A stretch of 64,000 nucleotides of DNA from Micromonospora sp. NBRC 110009 (GCF_030518795.1 NZ_CP130427.1:558001-622000); one strand, 5' to 3'; positions 36,508-46,098 are shown, counted from the first letter of the stretch. Program-made: numbers and translations. The notes: generated from the letters alone by a model not told the origin.

Positions 36508-37441
36508 AGCGTGTTTGAGAGGGACTTGATCAGGTCCAGATGAAGGTGCGCTTTGCCTGCCGTCGGGCTGGTCGGCCGCGGGTGATGCGGCGGGTCATGC
36601 CGGCGATGGCGGCCCACCTGACGATGCCTTCGGAGGTTTCAGGGTGGCGTTCGTAGTCGCGGGCCAGCCGGCGGCAGGCGGTGAGCCATGCCAGGGTCCG
36701 CTCCACGACCCACCTGCGCGGGTGCACGGCGAAGCCCCGCTGCTCAGCGGGCTTGCGCACGATCTCCAGCGTGATTTTCAAGGTGTCGCGGGTCCAGTCG
36801 ACGAGACGGCCCGCGAAGCCCTGGTCGGCGAAGACGTGCCGGATCGGGGTGGCCAGATAAGCGCCGAGCAGGGCCGTCTTCGCGCCGTCGCGGTCCTGCC
36901 ACGACGCGGCCATCACCGCCACGGTGACCAACAGCCCGCCGGTATCGGTGATGATGAACCGTTTCCTGCCGTTGACCTTCTTACCCGCGTCGTAACCACG
37001 CGTCTGCTGCCCGACGGTGTCGGCGCCCTTCACCGACTGCGAGTCGATGATCCCCGCCGACGGCTCCGGATTCCGCCCGTCCTGCACCCGCGCCTTGACC
37101 CGCAGCGTGGCCAGCAGGTTCTCGGTCACACCGGCGTCCTCCCAGCGCACGAAATACCAGTACACCGTCTGCCACGGCGGCAGATCCGCCGGCAGGTACC
37201 GCCACGGACACCCCGAGCGGACCACGTACAAGATCGCGTTGACGATCTCCCGACGAGGGTGCTTCTCCCGCCGCCCGTCCGTGCTGGGCTCCGGCAACAA
37301 CCCTTCGATCAACGCCCACTGGGCATCGGTCAGGTCCGACGGGTAACCACGACGAGGCGACGACACCCAGACACCCTGCCCGCCCCGGCGGCCATCGTCA
37401 CGCCGCCACACCGTCCACACCCGGCCTTCTCAAACACGCAC
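36508..37441. mobile_element. IS5-family insertion sequence, element B
   Basis: About 934 bp with inverted ends sharing GCGTGTTTGAGA (36509-36520) and TCTCAAACACGC (37428-37439). Possible 4-bp target duplications TGAG lie at 36504-36507 and 37442-37445. The transposase is unlike that of element A, so this is a separate insertion event, not a duplication. Confidence 0.7.
36530..37366 (-). CDS. IS5-family transposase (element B)
   Basis: 278 residues from GTG 37366; a longer ATG start at 37420 is possible. Motifs are GYPSDLTDAQWALIEGLLPE, RSGCPWRYLPADLPPWQTVY, first Asp in AGIIDSQSVKGADTVGQQTR, RKRFIITDTGGLLVTVAVMA, second Asp in RHVFADQGFAGRLVDWTRDT, Glu in WVVERTLAWLTACRRLARDY. The frame is intact with all DDE residues. 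Confidence 0.92.
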   Translation of the reverse strand: MSSPRRGYPSDLTDAQWALIEGLLPEPSTDGRREKHPRREIVNAILYVVRSGCPWRYLPADLPPWQTVYWYFVRWEDAGVTENLLATLRVKARVQDGRNPEPSAGIIDSQSVKGADTVGQQTRGYDAGKKVNGRKRFIITDTGGLLVTVAVMAASWQDRDGAKTALLGAYLATPIRHVFADQGFAGRLVDWTRDTLKITLEIVRKPAEQRGFAVHPRRWVVERTLAWLTACRRLARDYERHPETSEGIVRWAAIAGMTRRITRGRPARRQAKRTFIWT

Positions 37442-37451
37442 TGAGCCCGGA

Positions 37452-38240
37452 TCAGGAGAAGAGGCCGCGGCGAGAGAGGGACTGGCGGAGCCAGGCGTCG
37501 AGTTGGGCGGGCCAGTCGGTGCGGTCCGCGGTGGCGTGGTCGACGGTGAATCGGCCGAAGGCGTCGCGGCCCTCGGTGAAGAGGCCGCCTCGCTTGTCGA
37601 CCTCCAGCACCACCTGCACCTGCTGCGGATTCGTCACGAAGGTGACCTCGAGCTGATTCATCGCGCGGGCGTACTGCGGCGCCGGATGGAACTCGATCTC
37701 CTGGTAGAACGGCAGGGTCTGGTGCACGCCGTAGAGGTGGCCGCGCTCGACGTCGGCCCGGGCGAACCGGAACCCGAGCCGCAGCAGCGCGTCCAACAGC
37801 CGCTCCTGGGCCGGCAGCGGATGCACCGCCACCGCGTCCAGGTCTCCCTTGTCGACCGCCCGCGCCACCTCCAGTTCGGTACGCAGCCCCATGGTCATGC
37901 CGTGCAGGTGCTGGCCGTACAGGTCAGTCAGCGGGGTCTCCCAGGGCACGTCGAAGCGGAACGGCACCTCGTACCGCTGCCCCGGCTCCAGCCGGAACGC
38001 CCCGGTCACCTGCCGGCGGCCGAACTCCTGGGTGGTGTCGTACTCCGAGTCGCCGCTCTCCACCTCGACCCGGGTGACCAGGCCGAGCGCCACGTACGAG
38101 ACGTCCACCGCGTGGTCGCCGCCAAGCACCTGGACCCGGCCCTCCAGCTGGCCGCCGGGACGGCAGTTCGGGTTGGTGAGCACCGTCTCCACCGACGGAC
38201 CGCCCACCCCCATCGCCTGCATGAGCCGCTTGAAGACCAC
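37452..38240 (-). CDS. spo0M: Spo0M-like sporulation-control protein (arrestin-like fold)
   Basis: 262 residues, GTG 38240. SpoOM motifs: FKRLMQAMGVGGPSVETVLT at the N-terminus, NPNCRPGGQLEGRVQVLGGD, then the antiparallel strands with RYEVPFRFDVPWETPLTDLY and MGLRTELEVARAVDKGDLDA, ending in VTFVTNPQQVQVVLEVDKRG. In Bacillus Spo0M modulates the sporulation phosphorelay. In actinomycetes the role is not established; regulation of envelope or development is inference. It is divergent from sigB, with the insertion sequences just beyond its stop. Confidence 0.88.
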   Translation of the reverse strand: MVFKRLMQAMGVGGPSVETVLTNPNCRPGGQLEGRVQVLGGDHAVDVSYVALGLVTRVEVESGDSEYDTTQEFGRRQVTGAFRLEPGQRYEVPFRFDVPWETPLTDLYGQHLHGMTMGLRTELEVARAVDKGDLDAVAVHPLPAQERLLDALLRLGFRFARADVERGHLYGVHQTLPFYQEIEFHPAPQYARAMNQLEVTFVTNPQQVQVVLEVDKRGGLFTEGRDAFGRFTVDHATADRTDWPAQLDAWLRQSLSRRGLFS

Positions 38241-38465
38241 CGCGTCCTCCGATCGCCTGTGCTGCCGCGCCCCGGTGGCCGGCCGCTGGCACGGTAACCG
38301 GGTCGGGCAAGGGACACCCGACTTTCCGCCCGGATTGCTGTCGGTTCCCCGATCGCCTCACTCCCGTTTCACGCCCCGACCGCCAAGCTGTTCCTCACCG
38401 GCACCACCGCGCCGGCACACGGCACGGAATCCGGTACGGCACGAAGGACACGGGGAGAGACAGAG

Positions 38466-39500
<1,035 letters not shown>

Positions 39501-39508
39501 GCGAAACC

Positions 39509-39550
39509 GCACCGTGGGGCCCCGGCGGATCCGCCGGGGCCCCGCGGTGC
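39509..39550 (+). terminator. 42-bp near-perfect palindromic terminator after sigB
   Basis: The dyad is centred at 39529/39530. Only one pair (39515/39544, T against G) deviates, so it can still form a G-U pair. The stem is 20 bp or more with GGGGCCCCGGCGG arms. It lies 8 nt beyond the sigB stop. Confidence 0.85.
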
Positions 39551-39585
39551 TTGAAGCGACCGTCCGCGGCGGCCAGGCTGGGGCG

Positions 39586-39992
39586 ATGAACTGGACCCTG
39601 GAAGTGGTGGTGGTGCCGGTCTCCGACCTGGACCGCGCCAAGGAGTTCTACGCCGACCGGCTCGGCTTCACCGTCGACCACGACACCGCATCAGCGACGA
39701 GGTGCGGATCGTGCAGCTCACCCCGCCCGGCTCCGGCTGCTCGATCGTGATCGGCCGGGGCGCCGTCCCGGACATGCCGCCGGGCTCCCTCAAGGGGCTG
39801 CAACTCGTCGTGCCCGACCTGGAGAAGGCCCGCGCGGAGCTGGTCGAGCGGGGCGTGCCGGTCAGCGAGATCCAGGTGCTCGGGGAGAACCCGCGACCGG
39901 TGCCGCACCCCCTGGACAACGTCGGCTTCGTCTTCTTCACCGACCCGGACGGCAACGCCTGGGCCGTCCAGCAGATCTCCGACCGGGCCTGA
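39586..39992 (+). pseudogene. VOC/glyoxalase-family gene with a one-base frameshift
   Basis: Starting at ATG 39586 the frame reads MNWTLEVVVVPVSDLDRAKE then FYADRLGFTVDHDT, and continues out of frame. The correct continuation in another frame is ISDEVRIVQLTPPGSGCSIV, then GLQLVVPDLEKARAELVERG and FVFFTDPDGNAWAVQQIS. Placing one extra C near 39686 (ACACC-GCATC) joins both halves into a complete 135-residue VOC protein. The damage may be real decay or a base-calling error. The VOC fold binds metal and covers glyoxalases, dioxygenases and resistance proteins. It is convergent with the acetyltransferase gene (3-bp gap). Confidence 0.75.
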
Positions 39993-39995
39993 GGA

Positions 39996-42551
39996 TCACA
40001 GCCGGCGTGGGCCGGTGTCCGGGCGGAACGCCTCGGCGCCGGTGCGGACGCCGGCGTGCAGCACCGAGATGCCGTCCGGGCGGGCCAGCACCGGGTTGAG
40101 GGTGAGCGAGCGCACCCGGGGCTGCTCGTCGGCGAGCCGCCCGACCCGCAGCAGCAGGTCCACCAGGGCCGCCCGGTCCACCGGCGCGGCGCCCCGGTGA
40201 CCGCGCAGCAGCGGCGCGGCCCGGGGCTCGTCGACCAACTCGGCGGCGTCCCGGTCGGTCAGCGGCACCGCCCGCCAGGCCCGGTCGCCGAGCAGCTCGG
40301 TCGCCACGCCGCCCAGGCCGAAGCCGACCACCGGCCCGAACGCCGGGTCCTCCACCAGCTCCACCACGCAGGCCACCCCGGCCGGCACCATCGGCTGCAC
40401 CAGGACGTCCGCGCCGAAAGCCGGGACCATCTCGGCGTACGCGCGGCGCAGCGCCGCCGGGTCGGCCAGGTCGAGCCGGACCGCGCCCAGGTCGAGGCGG
40501 TGCCGTAGGCCCGACGCGGCGGCCTTGAGGGCGACCGGCCAGCCGAGCCGCTCGGCGGCCGCGACCGCCTCGTCGGCGGAGTGCGCCGGGACCGACTCCA
40601 CCACCTCGATCCCGTACGCCCCGAGCAGCGCCGCCGGATCGGCGCCGTCGGCACGCAGCGCGGCCTGCCCGGCCGCCCGGTCCACCCGGTCCAGCTCGGG
40701 CAGCGCCCCGGGCGGTCGGCGCAGCCAGCCGGCGTACGTGGTGACCCGGGCGAGCGCCCGGACCGCCTCCTCCACGCTCGGGTACGCCGGCACCCCGGCG
40801 GGCACCCGGCCGGCGAGGAACGTCGCCACCACCGGTTTCCCGGTGGTCCGCGCGTCGGGCAGGGCGGCGCTGAAGTCGGCCGCCGGGTCGGCGAGTTGGC
40901 CGGGCAGCGGCGGCGCGAAGAGCGCCACCACGGCGTCCACCTGCTCGTCGGCGGCGGAGGCGGCGAGCGCGGCGGCGTACTCGGCGGCGCCGGCCCGGGG
41001 ACCGACGTCGTGTGGGTAGCCGTCGGCGACGGTGAGGCCCTGGCCGGCGCAGGCGGTGGCAGCCAGCCCGGTCAGCGCCGACGAGTTGCCCACCACGGCC
41101 ACCCGGCGGCCGGCCGGCAACGGCTGGTGGGCCAGGAGCACGCCGACGTCGAGCAGTTCGGAGACGGTGTCCACCCGGATCACCCCGGACTGGGCGAAGA
41201 GCGCGCTGACCGCGGCGGCGTCCAGCGCCGGTCCGTCGCCGAGGCCGGGCGGGCGGGCCAGCGAGGCGAGCGCGACGATCGGCTTGCTCCGACCGATCCG
41301 TCGGGCCAGCCGGGCGAACTTGCGCGGGTTGCCGAAGGTCTCCAGGTAGAGCGTGATGACGTCGGTGCCGGGGTCGTCCTGCCAGTACTGGAGCAGGTCG
41401 TTGCCGGAGACGTCGGCCCGGTTGCCGGCGGAGACGAAGCTGGACAGGCCGAGGCCGCGGCGGGACGCCTCGGCGAGCAGGGCCACCCCGAACGCGCCGG
41501 ACTGGCTGAAGACGCCGACCCGGCCGGGGGCGGGCAGCACCGGGGCGAGGGTGGCGTTGAGGCGTACCGTCCCGTCGGTGTTGGCCACGCCCAGGCAGTT
41601 CGGGCCGACCACCCGCATGCCGGCCAGGTGGGCGGCGCGGACCAGGGCCCGCTGGGTGGCCGCCCCCTGCGGGCCGGACTCGGCGAAACCGGCCGAGATC
41701 ACCACGAGGCCGTGCGCGCCGGCGGACGCGGCGTCGGCGACCACGTCGATGGCCGCCTCGGGGGCGACCGCCACCAACGCCAGGTCGACGGCGATCCCGG
41801 CGTCGACCGCCGACGGGTACGCGGGCAGCCCCGCCACGGTCGCCGCCGTCGGGTGCACCGGGACGATCGCGCCGGTGAAGCCGCCGTCGCGCAGGTGCCC
41901 GAGCAGGGCCGCGCCGACGCCCTGCCCGGTGGTGCTGGCGCCGTAGACGGCGATGCCGCGCGGGGCGAGCAGCCGGGCGATCGAGCGCGCCTCGGTGCGG
42001 TGCTCCCGGCCGCGCTGCACCTCCAGGGTCGCCTCGGTGGGGGCGATCGGGAAGGTCAGGTGCACCACGCCGTCGGCGAACTGGCGCTGGACCTGGTAGC
42101 CGAAGTCGGAGAAGACCCGCAGCATCGCCCCGTTGGCCGGCAGGACCTCGGCGACGAAGTGCACGATGCCGTACCGGCGGGCCGTGTCGGCCAGGTGCTC
42201 CAGCAGCACCGACCCGATCCCCCGGCCCTGGTAGGCGTCCTCCACCACGAAGGCCACCTCGGCCTCCGGCGACCCGGGGCCGAGCCGCTCGTACCGGCCG
42301 ACGGCGACGATCCGCTCGCCGGCCAGCACCACGAACGCCTCCCGGTCGCGGTGGTCGACGTTGACGAACCGTTGCAGGTCCCGCTCCGGGATGCGCGGGT
42401 ACGGCGAGAAGTAGCGCAGGTAGCGGGTGCGCTCCGAGAAGCGGGCGTGCATCGCCACGATCGCCGCAGCGTCGTCGGGACGGATCTGTCGCAGCTGGAC
42501 GGTCGTGCCGTCGCTGAGCAGCACGTCCACCGGTTGCTCCACGGTGGTCAC
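39996..42551 (-). CDS. GNAT-NDP-forming-CoA-ligase fusion, PatA-type protein lysine acyltransferase
   Basis: 851 residues, ATG 42551. An N-terminal GNAT domain (about 10-170; VEDAYQGRGIGSVLLEHLAD as acetyl-CoA motif A) is fused to an NDP-forming acyl-CoA synthetase module (about 195-640; GRVGVFSQSGAFGVALLAEA, FVSAGNRADVSGNDLLQYW) and an ATP-grasp part (to the end; AERLGWPVALKAAASG). In active ligases a His (SHTG motif) is phosphorylated. Here that segment reads ASLARPPGLGDGPALDAAA, with no His, so the ligase half is probably inactive and allosteric. It likely acylates lysines (e.g. acetyl-CoA synthetase). The acuC deacetylase gene is just upstream (24-bp gap). Confidence 0.85.
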   Translation of the reverse strand: MTTVEQPVDVLLSDGTTVQLRQIRPDDAAAIVAMHARFSERTRYLRYFSPYPRIPERDLQRFVNVDHRDREAFVVLAGERIVAVGRYERLGPGSPEAEVAFVVEDAYQGRGIGSVLLEHLADTARRYGIVHFVAEVLPANGAMLRVFSDFGYQVQRQFADGVVHLTFPIAPTEATLEVQRGREHRTEARSIARLLAPRGIAVYGASTTGQGVGAALLGHLRDGGFTGAIVPVHPTAATVAGLPAYPSAVDAGIAVDLALVAVAPEAAIDVVADAASAGAHGLVVISAGFAESGPQGAATQRALVRAAHLAGMRVVGPNCLGVANTDGTVRLNATLAPVLPAPGRVGVFSQSGAFGVALLAEASRRGLGLSSFVSAGNRADVSGNDLLQYWQDDPGTDVITLYLETFGNPRKFARLARRIGRSKPIVALASLARPPGLGDGPALDAAAVSALFAQSGVIRVDTVSELLDVGVLLAHQPLPAGRRVAVVGNSSALTGLAATACAGQGLTVADGYPHDVGPRAGAAEYAAALAASAADEQVDAVVALFAPPLPGQLADPAADFSAALPDARTTGKPVVATFLAGRVPAGVPAYPSVEEAVRALARVTTYAGWLRRPPGALPELDRVDRAAGQAALRADGADPAALLGAYGIEVVESVPAHSADEAVAAAERLGWPVALKAAASGLRHRLDLGAVRLDLADPAALRRAYAEMVPAFGADVLVQPMVPAGVACVVELVEDPAFGPVVGFGLGGVATELLGDRAWRAVPLTDRDAAELVDEPRAAPLLRGHRGAAPVDRAALVDLLLRVGRLADEQPRVRSLTLNPVLARPDGISVLHAGVRTGAEAFRPDTGPRRL

Positions 42552-42575
42552 CGGCCGGTCCTCCCCACCACCGGA

Positions 42576-43757
42576 TCAGTCGCGCGGGTCGTGCGGGTCG
42601 AGCCCGTGCAGCGGGAAGACCGCCCGCCGGGTGGCGGCGATGGCCCGGCCCACCGCGTTTGGCTCCCCGTTGGGCTGCCACGGCTCGTACGTCGGGTCGG
42701 CGTCGTCGGTCATCCGCAGCGGGATCTCGTGGCCCGGCCGCCGCAGCTTCGCCAGCTCCCGCCAGCCGGGCGGGGTGAGCGTGGCCGGGTCGATCGGCTC
42801 CCCGGTGGCCACGGCGAGCAGGTGCGTCCAGGCCCGCGGCACCACCTCGACCAGCGCGTACCCGCCGCCGCCGAAGGCGACCCAGCGACCGTCGCAGAGC
42901 TCGTCGGCCAGGGCCCGCAGCGTCCGGTAGGTGGCCCGCTGCCCGTCGACGGAGAGGTGCAGGTCGGCGAGGGGGTCGAGCCGGTGCCCGTCCGCCCCGC
43001 ACTGGGTCACCAGGAGCTGCGGCCGGAATGCCCGCAGCACCGACGGCACGACGGCGTGGAAGGCGCGCTGCCAGCCGGCGTCGCCGACGCCGGGCGGGAG
43101 CGGCAGGTTGACCGCGCTCCCCTCGGCGCCCGGCCCGCCGGTCTCGTCGGGGAACCCGGTGCCGGGGAAGAGGGCGAGCGGGGTCTCGTGCAGGCTGACC
43201 GTGAGCACCCGGGGATCCCGGTAGAAGATCTCCTGCACGCCGTCGCCGTGATGCACGTCCACGTCCACGTACGCGATCCGCTCCGCACCGAGGTCGAGCA
43301 GGCGGGCGATGGCCACCGCCGGGTCGTTGTAGACGCAGAAGCCGGCGGCCCGGGCCGGCATGGCGTGGTGCAGCCCGCCGGCGACGTTCACCGCCCGCCG
43401 GGCCTCCCCGCGCCACACCGCCTCGGCGGCGGCCACGCTCGCCCCGGCGATCAGCGCGCTGGACTCGTGGATGCCGTCGAAGACCGGATTGTCCGAGGTG
43501 CCCAGTCCGTAGCCGGCGAAGAGGGGATCCCGGGGCGCGGCCCGCACCGCGTCCAGGTAGCGCGGGTCGTGCACCCGGGTCAGCAGGTCGTCGTCGGCCG
43601 GCTCCGGCTTGACCAGCCGCACCCCGGGGCGGTCGAGCACCCCCAGCTCGCGGGCGAGCGCCATGGTCAACTCGACCCGGACCGGGTCGAGGGGATGGTC
43701 ACCCATGTCGTAGGCGAGCAGGGCCTCGTCCCACACCACCACCGTGTCGTCGGCCAT
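42576..43757 (-). CDS. acuC: AcuC-type histone deacetylase family protein
   Basis: 393 residues from ATG 43757. A zinc-dependent deacylase of the arginase/HDAC fold removes acyl groups from lysine. Active-site motifs: NVAGGLHHAMPARAAGFCVYN (catalytic His pair), IAYVDVDVHHGDGVQEIFYR (Zn ligands), TQCGADGHRLDPLADLHLSV and GGGGYALVEVVPRAWTHLLA. The AcuC-specific N-terminus has YDMGDHPLDPVRVELTMALA. Deacetylates acetyl-CoA synthetase in Bacillus. Gene order acuC then GNAT-ligase points to one reversible acylation circuit. Confidence 0.92.
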   Translation of the reverse strand: MADDTVVVWDEALLAYDMGDHPLDPVRVELTMALARELGVLDRPGVRLVKPEPADDDLLTRVHDPRYLDAVRAAPRDPLFAGYGLGTSDNPVFDGIHESSALIAGASVAAAEAVWRGEARRAVNVAGGLHHAMPARAAGFCVYNDPAVAIARLLDLGAERIAYVDVDVHHGDGVQEIFYRDPRVLTVSLHETPLALFPGTGFPDETGGPGAEGSAVNLPLPPGVGDAGWQRAFHAVVPSVLRAFRPQLLVTQCGADGHRLDPLADLHLSVDGQRATYRTLRALADELCDGRWVAFGGGGYALVEVVPRAWTHLLAVATGEPIDPATLTPPGWRELAKLRRPGHEIPLRMTDDADPTYEPWQPNGEPNAVGRAIAATRRAVFPLHGLDPHDPRD

Positions 43758-43802
43758 GCGGCCATCGTCGCACGGCCGCCCGGAGCCCACCTCACGCGCT
43801 GC

Positions 43803-44660
43803 TCAGCGCGGGGCTGTCCCGCCGGTGGCCACCGGCCGCTGCGGATCGGCCACCCAGTTGCTCCACGACCCGACGTACAGGGCGGCGTCCGGGCGGCCGG
43901 CGAGGTGCAGGGCCAGCACCGCCTGCGCGGCGGTCACCCCGGACCCGCAGTACGCCCCGACGGGCGCGCTCGCGGCCACCCCGGCGGCAGCGAACCGCTC
44001 CCGCAGCGCCTCGGCGGCGGGGAAGCGGCCGTCGGCGACGTACTCCGGCGCGGGCAGGTTGACCGCGCCCGGCACGTGCCCGGCGACCGGGTCGATCGGT
44101 TCGGTCTCGCCCTGGTAGCGCGGCGCGGCCCGCACGTCGAGCAGCACCCCGGCGTCGGCGGCGGCCAGCCGCGCGGCCTCCCCGGCGTCGAGCACCGGCA
44201 GTGCGCCCGGGCTGACGGTGACGTCGCCCGGCGCGGGCGCCGGCACGGCGGTGGAGACGGGCAGGCCGGCGGCGAGCCAGGCGGGGAAGCCGCCGTGCAG
44301 CACCCGGACCGCCCGGTGGCCGGCCCAGCGCAGCGTCCACCAGGCCCGCGCGGCGGACATGCCGTCGCCACCGTCGTAGACCACCACGGGGTGCCCGGCG
44401 CGGACCCCGGCGGTCCGCAGCGCGGCCTGGAGCGCCGCCGGGTTCGGCAGCGGGTGCCGGCCGGCGGCACCGGGCCGGCCGCAGAGCTCGGTGTCCAGGT
44501 CGACGAAGACGGCACCGGGCAGGTGGCCGGCGGCGTAGTCGTCCCGGCCGGGCGGCCCGACGAGCCGCCAGCGGACGTCGAGCAGGGTGGGCGCATCGGC
44601 ACGGTCGAGGTCGGCGGCGAGCCGATCGGGCTCGACCAGCAGGTCATCGGTTCCGGACAT
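43803..44660 (-). CDS. sseA: two-domain rhodanese, thiosulfate/3-mercaptopyruvate sulfurtransferase
   Basis: 285 residues, ATG 44660. Two rhodanese domains: N-terminal (about 20-135) with LLDVRWRLVGPPGRDDYAAG and the inactive loop VVVYDGGDGMSAARAWWTLR, where the nucleophile is Asp not Cys; C-terminal (about 150-280) with LLDVRAAPRYQGETEPIDPV and active loop GAYCGSGVTAAQAVLAL (Cys of the CGSGVT signature). This matches SseA enzymes that move sulfane sulfur from thiosulfate or mercaptopyruvate to cyanide or proteins. CGSGVT favours mercaptopyruvate over thiosulfate. It is divergent from ideR. Confidence 0.9.
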   Translation of the reverse strand: MSGTDDLLVEPDRLAADLDRADAPTLLDVRWRLVGPPGRDDYAAGHLPGAVFVDLDTELCGRPGAAGRHPLPNPAALQAALRTAGVRAGHPVVVYDGGDGMSAARAWWTLRWAGHRAVRVLHGGFPAWLAAGLPVSTAVPAPAPGDVTVSPGALPVLDAGEAARLAAADAGVLLDVRAAPRYQGETEPIDPVAGHVPGAVNLPAPEYVADGRFPAAEALRERFAAAGVAASAPVGAYCGSGVTAAQAVLALHLAGRPDAALYVGSWSNWVADPQRPVATGGTAPR

Positions 44661-44730
44661 GCGGTCCAGTCAACACCATCCGGGCAGCGACCTCGCGGTT
44701 CGCGGTCCGTTGATCGTCGGAGGTCCGGGG

Positions 44731-44736
44731 TACCAT
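44731..44736 (+). promoter_or_regulatory. -10 hexamer TACCAT, with TTGATC upstream, before ideR
   Basis: TTGATC (44710-44715), 15 nt, TACCAT, then 22 nt to the GTG of ideR. The spacer is two bases short of ideal. No iron box is visible. Confidence 0.4.
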
Positions 44737-44758
44737 CGACCACCGGGAGGCCGCTGAC

Positions 44759-45445
44759 GTGAAGCATGATCTGGTCGATACGACCGAAATGTACCTGCGC
44801 ACCATCCTCGAACTGGAGGAGGAGGGGGTGCCGCCGCTGCGCGCCCGCATCGCGGAGCGGCTCAAGCAGAGCGGTCCCACCGTCAGCCAGACCGTCGCCC
44901 GGATGGAGCGGGACGGCCTGCTCACCGTCGAGGGCGACCGGCACCTGGCCCTCACCGCCCTCGGGCGCGGCAGCGCCGTCGCGGTGATGCGCAAGCACCG
45001 GCTGGCCGAGCTGCTGCTGGTCAACGTGATCGGGATGCCCTACGAGGAGGCCCACGAGGAGGCCTGCCGGTGGGAGCACGTGATGAGCGACGCGGTGGAG
45101 AAGCGGGTCTACGACCTGCTCAACCGCCCGACCCGCTCGCCCTACGGCAACCCGATCCCGGGGCTGGAGGAGCTCGGTGAGGCCGGGCAGGCCGAGAGCG
45201 AGTCGGCCGAGGGCGAGCGCAACCTCGCCTTCCCGGGCCTCTCCGGCCAGGTCGTGGTGCGGCGGATCTGCGAGAGCGTGCAGACCGACGCGGACGTGCT
45301 CCGGCAGCTGCACGCGGCCGGCGTCGACCCGGGCGCCACGGTGACCGTGGCCCAGGAGCGCGACGGCGTCTCGATCGACCGCTCCGGCGACCGGGTCCGG
45401 CTGCCCCGCGAGGTGGCCTCCCGGGTGTTCGTCGCCGCCCGCTGA
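44759..45445 (+). CDS. ideR: DtxR/IdeR-family iron-dependent transcriptional regulator
   Basis: 228 residues from GTG 44759, GGGAGG 7 nt upstream. It binds Fe2+ and represses iron uptake while activating storage. N-terminal winged helix: VDTTEMYLRTILELEEEGVP (Met10 metal ligand), SGPTVSQTVARMERDGLLTV (recognition helix). The dimerisation domain holds MRKHRLAELLLVNVIGMPYE (His79) and EACRWEHVMSDAVEKRVYD (Cys, Glu and His ligands of site 2). The C-terminal SH3-like domain (about 150-228) has VRLPREVASRVFVAAR. All known metal ligands are present. In M. tuberculosis ideR adjoins sigB; here several genes intervene. Confidence 0.93.
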   Translation: MKHDLVDTTEMYLRTILELEEEGVPPLRARIAERLKQSGPTVSQTVARMERDGLLTVEGDRHLALTALGRGSAVAVMRKHRLAELLLVNVIGMPYEEAHEEACRWEHVMSDAVEKRVYDLLNRPTRSPYGNPIPGLEELGEAGQAESESAEGERNLAFPGLSGQVVVRRICESVQTDADVLRQLHAAGVDPGATVTVAQERDGVSIDRSGDRVRLPREVASRVFVAAR

Positions 45446-45461
45446 CCCGACGCCCACCGAC

Positions 45462-45483
45462 CCCGCCGGTCAGAGCCGGCGGG
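45462..45483. terminator. hairpin between ideR and the lipoprotein gene
   Basis: CCCGCCGG (45462-45469) and CCGGCGGG (45476-45483) with a 6-nt loop, extending into the 3' codons of the convergent lipoprotein gene. Confidence 0.55.
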
Positions 45484-46021
45484 TGTCCACCGCCTTGGCC
45501 AGGATGACCAGCCGCCCGGCCACCTGCTCCGCCACCGCCTGGTCGGCGCCCTTCGGGCAGGTCCAGCGCAGGGTCACCAGCCGGCCCTCGGTGGCGAGCC
45601 AGCCCACCTCGGCCGCCGGCCCGGTCTTCCCGGTCTTGGGCAGCGTCTGCCGGTAGGCGATCTTCCCCAGCTTGGTGACCTTCTTCGCGCCCCGGGGGAG
45701 CACGTCCAGGGTGAAGGTCGTCGTGTCGATCGAGGTGTCGGTGACGGTGAGGACCAGCTCCGGCAGCAGCGCCCGCTCGGCGCGGACCACGCAGGTGTGC
45801 GTGTCGTCCTTGTCCACCGCTGCGGCGACGTCGAACTTCCCGCCGGTGTGCTTGGCGATCACCGCGAAGTCGAGCAGCCGGCACGCGCCCCCCGAGGAGG
45901 CCGCCGCCACCTCGACCGGCGGTGGATCCACCGCCGGCACCACCACCGGCGCCTCCGCGGCGCAGCCGGCGGTCAGCGCCACGGCCGCGCCGGAGAGCCA
46001 GATCCGCGCCCGCACGCTCAC
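45470..46021 (-). CDS. predicted lipoprotein of unknown function
   Basis: 183 residues. A short N-terminal signal with lipobox (IWLSGAAVALTAGCAAEAPV, Cys about residue 20) leads to a Pro-rich linker and an extracellular domain with three further cysteines (GGACRLLDF, THTCVVRAERA and LRWTCPKGADQAVAEQVAG). The pattern recalls small DUF3558-like lipoproteins, but I cannot assign it. It is convergent with ideR. Confidence 0.65.
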   Translation of the reverse strand: MSVRARIWLSGAAVALTAGCAAEAPVVVPAVDPPPVEVAAASSGGACRLLDFAVIAKHTGGKFDVAAAVDKDDTHTCVVRAERALLPELVLTVTDTSIDTTTFTLDVLPRGAKKVTKLGKIAYRQTLPKTGKTGPAAEVGWLATEGRLVTLRWTCPKGADQAVAEQVAGRLVILAKAVDTRRL

Positions 46022-46098
46022 CCTCCGTCCCCATCGGCGGGCCCCCCGCCGGATGTCCGTCGGACACCGTACGGGGTGCCCGCGTGGGAGGGAAGTCC

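Noticed and set aside
39702..39992. Independent small VOC-like gene starting at ATG 39702
   Set aside because: The start lies mid-domain without a ribosome site. The preceding N-terminal half is present in another frame, so one broken gene is the better account.
44661..44758. IdeR iron box in front of ideR or the sulfurtransferase
   Set aside because: No TTAGGTTAGGCTAACCTAA-like palindrome exists in the 98-bp gap.
40581..44762. Very long plus-strand frame of about 1,390 codons opposite the PatA-acuC-sulfurtransferase genes
   Set aside because: High GC content leaves few stop codons in the antisense frames. The sequence is Arg/Gly/Pro/His-rich with no domain, and the minus strand carries clear families.
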